DNA from: an uncultured Clostridia bacterium
Lineage (GTDB): Bacteria; Bacillota; Clostridia; Christensenellales; UBA1242
Direction: 5' to 3'
Assembly (NCBI GenBank): GCA_944376785.1
Contig: CALWDV010000013.1
Coordinates: 1 to 18,971, forward strand
Length of the DNA stretch: 18,971 nucleotides
Below, piece by piece: positions 1 through 6,616 of the stretch; within the stretch, counting starts at the first letter, position 1; the number at the start of each line of letters is the position of its first letter. Below the pieces are notes generated by a model. It saw only the letters and a program-made list of their open reading frames with translations. It searched no databases and was not told the origin of the DNA. The position numbers and the translations under genes were made by a program.

Positions 1-2163
1 AATTCCAAGGTTGTTTTGGAAAACAACGAAGAAGATAAACAAAAAGCAAAAAGCATATTAGGGCTATCTAAAAATAAAGATTTAAATGAGTTTATAGAAG
101 ATAATGATGACAACATTATTAATAATTTAAAACCAACTTTTGACAATAAGTATAGAGATTTTGACATAAAATATACACAAAACTCCAACAAACCTAAAAA
201 GTTTTTACATTCAAATGAAAATAATGAAATAAAACCAGAGAAAAAATTAACTGAAAAAGACAGAGAAAACTTAAAATATTTACAAGATATAACTGGTGGA
301 TATTATGGGAATTCATTAAATAAATTTGGCGATAATAACAGTAATTCAAACAATAAAAATAATGAACAAACTAATGAGCAAGTTGAAGAATATGATGTTA
401 TGCAAGATTTGTATGATGACAATTTAACACAAAACAATTATAAAACTGTTTATAATCAACAATCTGCACATAATATTTTGTATGGTAAAAATGATAATAA
501 TCACAACAATAATTCTAACAACTTTATAAACAATAATATTAACAATAACAATAGTGATAACGATGAGCATGAATCTTTAACTGATAACACTAATTTTTCA
601 AACAATATCAATTTTGAAACTGAACAAGTTAAATATTCACAAGTTAAATTTGATGAAGTTGAAACAAGAAAACCATCAAACAAAAAACTATACAAAAAAC
701 CATCAAAATATGTTAAGCCACCAATTGATTTATTAAGAGTTATTGATAATAGTAATTTAAACACTAACGATGACCACACAGAAAAGGCAAGAATTTTAGA
801 AGAAACACTTGCAAGTTTTAATGTTCCTGCAAAAGTTGTTTCAATAACAAAAGGACCTGCTTTCACACGTTTTGAACTTCAAATGCAACAAGGCGTTTCT
901 GTTAAAAAAGTAACAGGACACATTGAAGATATTGCAATGATTTTAAAAGCTAGGGGAGATGTTAGAATGGAAATTCCAATTCCTGGCAAAAATGCATTTG
1001 GTGTTGAAGTTCCTAACGAAGAAATTGAAACCGTTGGTTTACGTGACATTTTAGAATCTTATAATTTTCAAGGTAGCAAGTCACTTTTAACATTTGGCTT
1101 GGGAAAGGATATTTCAGGAGAATGCAAGGTTGCAAGAATTGATAAAATGCCACACTTATTGGTTGCTGGTGCAACAGGAAGTGGTAAAAGTGTTTGCTTA
1201 AACTCTTTACTTATCAGTTTAATCTATAAAGCATCACCAGCCGATTTGCGTTTATTATTAGTAGACCCAAAACGAGTTGAATTCACATTATATAATGGTT
1301 TACCACACTTGTTACTTCCAAAAGTTATAACCGATATTGATAAAGCGTTATGTGCATTATCATGGTTAATAGACGAAATGGAACGCAGATTTAACATTTT
1401 TTCAGAAGCCAGAGTTAGAAACTTAGAAGAATATAACAACACAGAAGAAGTTATTAACGGAACAAAAGAAAAATTACCTTTCATTGTTTTCATAGTTGAT
1501 GAATTAGGTGATTTAATGCTTCAAAACAAAAAAGAAGTTGAAGAAAAAATAATTAGAATAACACAAAAAAGCCGTGCAGCAGGAATTCATTTAATAATTG
1601 CAACACAACGTCCTAGTGTTGACGTTATTACTGGAACAATAAAAGCAAACTTACCAAGCAGAATTGCTTTTGCTGTTTCATCATTCCCAGATAGTAAAAC
1701 AATATTAGACCAAGGTGGCGCAGAAAAATTGCTTGGAAAAGGTGATATGCTTTATTCACCTGTTGATATGCCTGACCCAATTCGTTTGCAAGGTGCATTT
1801 GTTTCTAACGAAGAAGTTGAAGCTGTTGTTGAATATGTTAAAGAACATAATGAAGCAGATTTTGATAGCGACATTGAAGATCAAATGTTTAACAAAAAAC
1901 AAGGTGGCTTTAATGCTGGTGGTCCAAATTCTCATCAAGAATTTGATCCACTTATGAAAGATGCCGTTAGACTAATTATAAAAACTGGTGGGGTAAGCAC
2001 ATCAAAAATTCAACGTGCATTTGGTTTAGGTTTTCCAAGAGCAGGAAAAATTGTTGACCAAATGGAAGCTGCTGGATTTATTAGTGCACCAGACAATAAA
2101 AAATTAAGAACAGTGTTTATCACACAACAAGAATTTGAAGAACGATTTGGAGAAGATTTGTAA
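1..2163 (+). CDS. ftsK: DNA translocase FtsK/SpoIIIE, 5'-partial
   Basis: Septum-associated hexameric ATPase that pumps chromosomal DNA during division and activates Xer recombination. The reading frame is open to the left edge and no membrane helices are visible, so the usual N-terminal membrane domain probably lies upstream; a TTG at 16 is the first start-like codon but is unlikely to be the real start. Numbering from that TTG: residues about 1-240 are a hydrophilic, Asn-rich linker (runs of N near 100-115 and 160-180). The alpha/beta translocase domain follows, with Walker A GATGSGKS at 385-392 and Walker B around D495-E496 (FIVFIVDELGDLM). A winged-helix gamma domain lies at about 644-705 (GLGFPRAGKIVDQMEAAGFI), the part that reads DNA polarity signals and touches the Xer recombinase. 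The TAA stop shares one base with the rimO ATG. The family call is secure; only the 5' extent is unknown. Confidence 0.95.
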   Translation, partial: NSKVVLENNEEDKQKAKSILGLSKNKDLNEFIEDNDDNIINNLKPTFDNKYRDFDIKYTQNSNKPKKFLHSNENNEIKPEKKLTEKDRENLKYLQDITGGYYGNSLNKFGDNNSNSNNKNNEQTNEQVEEYDVMQDLYDDNLTQNNYKTVYNQQSAHNILYGKNDNNHNNNSNNFINNNINNNNSDNDEHESLTDNTNFSNNINFETEQVKYSQVKFDEVETRKPSNKKLYKKPSKYVKPPIDLLRVIDNSNLNTNDDHTEKARILEETLASFNVPAKVVSITKGPAFTRFELQMQQGVSVKKVTGHIEDIAMILKARGDVRMEIPIPGKNAFGVEVPNEEIETVGLRDILESYNFQGSKSLLTFGLGKDISGECKVARIDKMPHLLVAGATGSGKSVCLNSLLISLIYKASPADLRLLLVDPKRVEFTLYNGLPHLLLPKVITDIDKALCALSWLIDEMERRFNIFSEARVRNLEEYNNTEEVINGTKEKLPFIVFIVDELGDLMLQNKKEVEEKIIRITQKSRAAGIHLIIATQRPSVDVITGTIKANLPSRIAFAVSSFPDSKTILDQGGAEKLLGKGDMLYSPVDMPDPIRLQGAFVSNEEVEAVVEYVKEHNEADFDSDIEDQMFNKKQGGFNAGGPNSHQEFDPLMKDAVRLIIKTGGVSTSKIQRAFGLGFPRAGKIVDQMEAAGFISAPDNKKLRTVFITQQEFEERFGEDL

Positions 2164-3521
2164 TGCAATCAAGCACACCTGAAAAAAATATTTTAAACAA
2201 AAAAATTGGATTTATATCACTTGGTTGTGATAAAAACAGAGTAGATTTGGAAAATATTATTTCCTTAATAAAAAATGCTGGTTTTAAAACAACACAAAAT
2301 TTATACGATGCAAATATTGTTATAATTAACACTTGCTCGTTCATTGAAAGTGCACGAAAAGAAAGTGTTGAAACAATTTTAAACATTGCAAAATTAAAAG
2401 AAACTTCTTGTGAAAAAATTATTGTTACTGGATGTTTAAATGAAATGAACTATTCAGATTTAAAATCAAGTTTGCCAGAAGTTGATTCGTTTATAAGAGT
2501 TAGTGAAAACAAAAATATTGTTAAAACAATTTTCGAACTATATAATATAACACCACCAACTATAAAATATAATTGCAATTTTAATCGTGTGTTAACAACA
2601 CCTAATCACTATGCTTATTTAAAAATTTCAGAAGGTTGCAATAATTTTTGTTCATATTGCACCATTCCTTTCATTAGAGGCAGATTTGTTTCAACACCAA
2701 TGGAACAATTAATTAGTGAAGCAAAAGAACTTGCAAAACTTGGTGTTAAAGAGTTAATTTTAGTTGGGCAAGATGTAACAAAATATGGCGTTGATTTATA
2801 TGGAAAACCAACAATAACAAACTTAATTCAAAAACTAAGTGAAATTGAAGATATAAAATGGATTCGACTTTTATATTGTTATCCAGAACTTGTTTCAGAT
2901 GAATTAATTAACGAAATTAAAAATAATAATAAAGTTTTAAAATATATTGATTTACCTTTGCAACATGTTAATTCAAACATTTTAAAACAAATGAACAGAA
3001 AAACTGATGGAGCCAAGGTTTTGGAAGTTGTTCATAAACTAAAACAAAACATTCCTAACATTGCCATTCGTTCAACCTTTATTTTAGGATTTCCGGGAGA
3101 AACAACCGAAAACTTTAACGAAGTTTTAACATTTTTAAAAAATGAAAAATTAAACAATGTTGGATTTTTTGCTTATTCTAGGGAAGAGGGAACCAGAGCA
3201 TATAGTTTCGAAAATCAAATAAGTACCAGAACCAAACAATCAAGAGTTGAAAAAGCATATGCCACACAAAAAATAATTGCAGAAAATAACAATTTAAGTT
3301 TGGTAAATAAAGTTTTAGATGTTATAATTGACGAAGAAGAAGATGGATATTTTATTGGCAGGTCTTATTTAAGCGCACCTGATGTTGACCCAGTTGTTTT
3401 TATTAAAATAACCAAAGAAAACAAAGATAAAATAAAAATTGGCAACATTGTTCCAATAAAAATATTAAACACATTAGAATATGATTTAGAAGGAGAATTA
3501 TATTATGAATCTACCAAATAA
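2163..3521 (+). CDS. rimO: Ribosomal protein uS12 methylthiotransferase RimO
   Basis: Radical-SAM enzyme that methylthiolates the conserved aspartate of ribosomal protein S12. The 452 residues hold the UPF0004 domain with three auxiliary-cluster cysteines (C22 in SLGCDKN, C58 in NTCSF, C91 in TGCL), then the radical-SAM CxxxCxxC motif C159/C163/C166 (EGCNNFCSYC), then a C-terminal TRAM-like region. The SLGCxKN opening, LYCYPE and RSTFILGFPGE are RimO-type and differ from the MiaB paralogue encoded at 9106-10422. The ATG at 2163 overlaps the ftsK stop by one base (TAATG), implying translational coupling, and the 3' end overlaps pgsA by 17 bases. Confidence 0.95.
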   Translation: MQSSTPEKNILNKKIGFISLGCDKNRVDLENIISLIKNAGFKTTQNLYDANIVIINTCSFIESARKESVETILNIAKLKETSCEKIIVTGCLNEMNYSDLKSSLPEVDSFIRVSENKNIVKTIFELYNITPPTIKYNCNFNRVLTTPNHYAYLKISEGCNNFCSYCTIPFIRGRFVSTPMEQLISEAKELAKLGVKELILVGQDVTKYGVDLYGKPTITNLIQKLSEIEDIKWIRLLYCYPELVSDELINEIKNNNKVLKYIDLPLQHVNSNILKQMNRKTDGAKVLEVVHKLKQNIPNIAIRSTFILGFPGETTENFNEVLTFLKNEKLNNVGFFAYSREEGTRAYSFENQISTRTKQSRVEKAYATQKIIAENNNLSLVNKVLDVIIDEEEDGYFIGRSYLSAPDVDPVVFIKITKENKDKIKIGNIVPIKILNTLEYDLEGELYYESTK

Positions 3522-4128
3522 AATTTCATGCGTTAGAATTGCACTTTTACCAGTTTTTATTTTCTTTTATTTAGCAACATTCATTCCTTGCAATTATTTA
3601 ATTGCTGGTATAATTTTTGCTATTGCTGCATTCACTGATTTTTTAGATGGCAAAATTGCAAGAAAATATAATTTAGTAACAAACTTAGGAAAATTTTTAG
3701 ACCCAATCGCCGATAAACTAATTGTTATGGCTGCATTAATTTTGGTTACAGTTGACGGAACCGTTCCAAATCCATATGGAATTATTATTTCAATTATAAT
3801 TATTGGTCGTGAATTAATAATTAGTGCTTTTCGTCAAGTTGCAGCAGCAAAAGGTGTAATAATGGCTGCCGATATGTGGGGCAAATATAAAACAACATTT
3901 CAAACAATAGCATTACCACTTTTAATGCTTCAAGCTCAAATGGTTGCAAGTGAATGGTTAACAGGAAATGGTTTGTTAGCTTTTCAAATTGTTAACTATT
4001 GTTTAATTGGCATTGCAACACTATTAACAATAATTAGCGCTGTTAACTATATTGTAAAAAATAAAGAAGTTTTAAAAGAAACTCCTAAAAAAGAAGAGGA
4101 AAAGGAAGAAAACAAAACTTCTAATTAA
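3505..4128 (+). CDS. pgsA: CDP-diacylglycerol-glycerol-3-phosphate 3-phosphatidyltransferase
   Basis: Integral membrane enzyme that makes phosphatidylglycerol phosphate and CMP from CDP-diacylglycerol and glycerol 3-phosphate, the committed step to phosphatidylglycerol. The complete CDP-alcohol phosphotransferase motif is visible: D45, D48, G49, A52, R53, G62, D66 and D70 (DFLDGKIAR, then LGKFLDPIAD). Several hydrophobic helices follow (about 10-43, 85-105, 130-150, 160-185). The protein ends in a Lys/Glu-rich cytoplasmic tail (about 187-207). An AAGGAG site at 3490-3495 lies inside rimO, nine bases before the ATG, and supports this start. It is the last gene of the ftsK-rimO-pgsA unit and a terminator follows directly. 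Confidence 0.95.
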   Translation: MNLPNKISCVRIALLPVFIFFYLATFIPCNYLIAGIIFAIAAFTDFLDGKIARKYNLVTNLGKFLDPIADKLIVMAALILVTVDGTVPNPYGIIISIIIIGRELIISAFRQVAAAKGVIMAADMWGKYKTTFQTIALPLLMLQAQMVASEWLTGNGLLAFQIVNYCLIGIATLLTIISAVNYIVKNKEVLKETPKKEEEKEENKTSN

Positions 4129-4140
4129 TAACAACAAGTA

Positions 4141-4170
4141 AAAAACACACTAAGCAGTGTGTTTTTTTTT
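4141..4170 (+). terminator. Rho-independent terminator after pgsA
   Basis: AAAAACACAC at 4141-4150 pairs with GTGTGTTTTT at 4157-4166 around a short TAAGCA loop (the outer loop bases can also pair). A run of nine T follows the last G. It lies 12 bases after the pgsA stop and separates that operon from cinA. The stem is nearly the same as the miaA/lexA terminator. Confidence 0.9.
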
Positions 4171-4204
4171 AACATTAATTAAACTAAAACAATAACAAAA
4201 ACTA

Positions 4205-4233
4205 TTTTAAATTTTAAATTAATTTGTTATAAT
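4205..4233 (+). promoter_or_regulatory. Extended -10 promoter for cinA
   Basis: TGTTATAAT at 4225-4233 is an extended -10 element (TGn plus a perfect TATAAT). The matching -35 position, 17 bases upstream (4205-4210, TTTTAA), is poor, as is common for extended -10 promoters. The -10 ends only 12 bases before the cinA ATG, so transcription should start about 5 bases before it. That leaves no room for a ribosome-binding site, and none is seen. Confidence 0.65.
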
Positions 4234-4245
4234 TAATAAATAGTT

Positions 4246-5490
4246 ATGAAAACATCAATTTTAAGAATATCTAACGACATCTTGCTTGGTAAAAAACAAG
4301 ATGAAATAAGTCAATATTTGCTAAAAAATTGCTTGGCAACAGGCGAAATTATTTCATGCGTGAATATTTGCGAAAATCATCCAGACCAAATAACAAAGCA
4401 AATAAATAACATAGATTCTGATTTTATTATTGTTGTTGGAGAAAACATTTCATCAAGAAATTTTACCATAAAAAAAGCCATTGCATCTTTTGCAAACTTA
4501 AACATTGTTAAAAATAATTTTGCTGAAAGCACTGTTAAGGCATATTATGCAGAAGCAAACATTCCAGTTTTATACGATTCTGAAAATGAATTTTATTTGC
4601 CTGAAAGTGCAGAATTGCTTCCAGTTAAAATAAGTGCTTTGCAAAGTTTTATTTGTTCAACACCCAGCCGAACATTTTTATTTATTCCTGGCGAACTTGA
4701 CATTGCAAAATATATTTTTGAAAACTATTTAAAAAATATTATAAAAGAAAATTTAATAACAAAATATAAAACCACAACCATTAAAACTTTTGGAATTAGC
4801 GAAAAGGATATTTATTCCATATTATCAGATTTAATTAAAAACAAATATAAAATTCTTTTTTTAACTTATCCAAACAATTTAGAAGTATCCATTGTTATTA
4901 GATATAACGAAAATTTAGATAAAGAAATTATAAACGATTTAATTTATAAAGTTTATGAACGATTAAACAAATATATTTATGCAGAAGAAGAAGTAACCAT
5001 TGTTACTCGTGCATTAGATTTATTAAAAGTTAATCATAAAACTTTGGCCATTGCAGAAACAATAACTGGTGGAAACATTAGCACAAACTTAATAAAACAA
5101 TCTTCAAATTTAAAAAATGTTTTAATTGAAAACATTGTTGCTACCGATGTTTCAAGTTTAATTAACAGGTTAAAAGTTAGCCCAGCAATATTAAAACAAT
5201 ATAGCGAAGTTTCTGTTGAAGTTGCATACGAAATGGCAGCAGGTTTGTTAGAAACTTCAAATGCAGACATTGTTTTAACCACTTGTGGTTTAACCGATTT
5301 TAATAATGATGATAAAGAAGGAAAAGTTTGTTTTATTGCCGTTGGAAACGTTGATGGTATTCACGTTTATAAAAACACATTATATGGCACACGCGAACAA
5401 GTTATTGATAGTTTAACTCAAACAGCATTTTTTTATTTAATTAAAAATATTAAGCAAAATGATTTATTTTTTGATAAAACTACTGTATAA
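4246..5490 (+). CDS. cinA: CinA-family protein with degenerate active-site motifs
   Basis: CinA proteins join an N-terminal MoaB/COG1058 domain (nucleotide pyrophosphatase) to a C-terminal PncC domain (nicotinamide-nucleotide amidase), and in some species CinA partners RecA during transformation. The 414-residue length, the position before recA and the residual pattern (DILLGK near the N-terminus; AETITGG at 270-276) identify the family. The signatures are altered: the usual GGLGPT-type loop is replaced around 63-72 by VVGENISSRN, the PncC ESCTGG motif reads ETITGG (271-276), the YSN-x-x-K segment reads ATDVSSL (299-305), and TGIAGPGG reads TCGLTDFNN (346-354). I infer that both activities may be lost while the fold is kept. 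The ATG matches the family N-terminus although no ribosome site precedes it. The recA promoter lies in the 3' end of this gene. Confidence 0.8.
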   Translation: MKTSILRISNDILLGKKQDEISQYLLKNCLATGEIISCVNICENHPDQITKQINNIDSDFIIVVGENISSRNFTIKKAIASFANLNIVKNNFAESTVKAYYAEANIPVLYDSENEFYLPESAELLPVKISALQSFICSTPSRTFLFIPGELDIAKYIFENYLKNIIKENLITKYKTTTIKTFGISEKDIYSILSDLIKNKYKILFLTYPNNLEVSIVIRYNENLDKEIINDLIYKVYERLNKYIYAEEEVTIVTRALDLLKVNHKTLAIAETITGGNISTNLIKQSSNLKNVLIENIVATDVSSLINRLKVSPAILKQYSEVSVEVAYEMAAGLLETSNADIVLTTCGLTDFNNDDKEGKVCFIAVGNVDGIHVYKNTLYGTREQVIDSLTQTAFFYLIKNIKQNDLFFDKTTV

Positions 5491-5512
5491 TATAGTTATC
5501 AAACAAATGTTT
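5486..5512 (+). promoter_or_regulatory. recA promoter (-10) and LexA operator
   Basis: A perfect TATAAT at 5486-5491 overlaps the cinA stop codon; its -35 is weak. Just downstream, AAACAAATGTTT at 5501-5512 is a palindrome of AAAC-N4-GTTT form, close to the Bacillus-type LexA box GAAC-N4-GTTC. Its core AACAAATGTTT recurs exactly on the - strand in front of lexA. Placed at the predicted transcription start, a bound repressor would block recA initiation. Confidence 0.75.
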
Positions 5513-5543
5513 TATAAACATAAAATTTAAGGAGAAAATAAAA

Positions 5544-6533
5544 GTGGATAATAATAAACAAAAACTACTAGAACAAGCCATTTTACAAATAGAAAAACAA
5601 TTTGGAAAAGGTTCAATTATGAAACTTGGCGATAGTGCCGATACTCACATTGAAGTTATTCCAACTGGCTGTTTATCATTAGATGTTGCATTAGGAATTG
5701 GTGGTGTTCCAAGGGGCAGAATAATTGAAATATATGGACCAGAAAGTTCAGGAAAAACAACCGTTGCATTGCACATATTAGCCGAAGCACAAAAAATGGG
5801 TGGAACAGCTGCATTTATTGATGCAGAACACGCATTAGACCCATCATATGCAGAAAAATTAGGTGTTAACATTAACGATTTGTTCATTTCACAACCAGAC
5901 ACTGGCGAACAAGCATTAGAAATTTGTGAAACTTTGGTTAGAAGTGGAGCAGTTGATATTGTTGTTGTTGACTCTGTTGCAGCACTTACCCCAAAAGCTG
6001 AAATTGACGGCGAAATGGGTGATAGTTTTATGGGTGCACAAGCTCGTCTTATGAGCCAAGCATTAAGAAAACTAACAGCAATAACCAACAAAAGCAAATC
6101 ATGTGTAATTTTTATTAACCAATTACGTGAAAAAATTGGTGTTATGTTTGGTAGCCCTGAAACAACAACTGGTGGTAAAGCATTAAAATTTTATGCAAGT
6201 ATTAGATTAGACATTAGAAAAACCGACGTTATTAAAGACGGCACCGAAATAATTGGAAACAAAACAAAAGTTAAAGTTGTAAAAAACAAAATGGCACCTC
6301 CATTTAAAGTTGCCGAATTTGATATTATGTATGGTAAGGGAATTAGTAAATCTGGTTGTCTTGTTGACCTTGCAGTTGATGCCGACATAATTCAAAAATC
6401 AGGAGCTTGGTTCAGTTATAACGACGAAAAAATTGGTCAAGGTAAAGAAAATGCAAAAGCGTTTTTAGAAAACAATCCTGATATTTATAATGAAATTGAC
6501 CGTAAAGTTAGAGAGCACTATAATATTGTTTAA
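5544..6533 (+). CDS. recA: Recombinase RecA
   Basis: DNA-dependent ATPase that forms filaments on single-stranded DNA, performs strand exchange and triggers LexA self-cleavage. The 329 residues show Walker A GPESSGKTT at 65-73, the AFIDAEHALDPSYA segment, Walker B VDIVVVDSVAAL, the QLREKIGVMFGSPETTTGG L2 region, and a compact C-terminal domain. The protein is shorter than E. coli RecA (353 residues): it ends REHYNIV and lacks the long acidic tail. The GTG start at 5544 is supported by AAGGAG at 5529-5534, nine bases upstream, and by the normal family N-terminus. Regulation is probably by LexA through the box at 5501-5512. Confidence 0.98.
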   Translation: MDNNKQKLLEQAILQIEKQFGKGSIMKLGDSADTHIEVIPTGCLSLDVALGIGGVPRGRIIEIYGPESSGKTTVALHILAEAQKMGGTAAFIDAEHALDPSYAEKLGVNINDLFISQPDTGEQALEICETLVRSGAVDIVVVDSVAALTPKAEIDGEMGDSFMGAQARLMSQALRKLTAITNKSKSCVIFINQLREKIGVMFGSPETTTGGKALKFYASIRLDIRKTDVIKDGTEIIGNKTKVKVVKNKMAPPFKVAEFDIMYGKGISKSGCLVDLAVDADIIQKSGAWFSYNDEKIGQGKENAKAFLENNPDIYNEIDRKVREHYNIV

Positions 6534-6553
6534 TAAAGCCAATATTTAACAAC

Positions 6554-6576
6554 TTGCATAGTATGTTTGCATAGTA
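6554..6576. repeat. Direct repeat TTGCATAGTA x2 in the recA 3' spacer
   Basis: Two exact copies of TTGCATAGTA lie at 6554-6563 and 6567-6576, 13 bases apart start to start. The reverse complement, ACTATGCAA, recurs in the tail of the window (18708-18716 and 18811-18819) and once inside miaA (15497-15505). Function unknown. Confidence 0.7.
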
Positions 6577-6584
6577 AAAAAATT

Positions 6585-6616
6585 AAAAAAGGAACAAAAT
6601 TTGTTCCTTTTTTTTA
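6585..6616. terminator. Bidirectional terminator between recA and the PBP gene
   Basis: The A-rich arm plus GGAACAA (6585-6597) is an inverted repeat of TTGTTCC plus T-run (6601-6613), centred on 6599. Both strands give a hairpin followed by T, so it can terminate recA (+) and the convergent penicillin-binding protein gene (-). The stop codon of that gene (6616-6614) abuts the outer edge of the stem. Confidence 0.85.

Noticed and set aside
5645..6097. A 150-codon - strand open frame inside recA
   Set aside because: It is antisense to conserved RecA motifs with no start signals; a compositional shadow.
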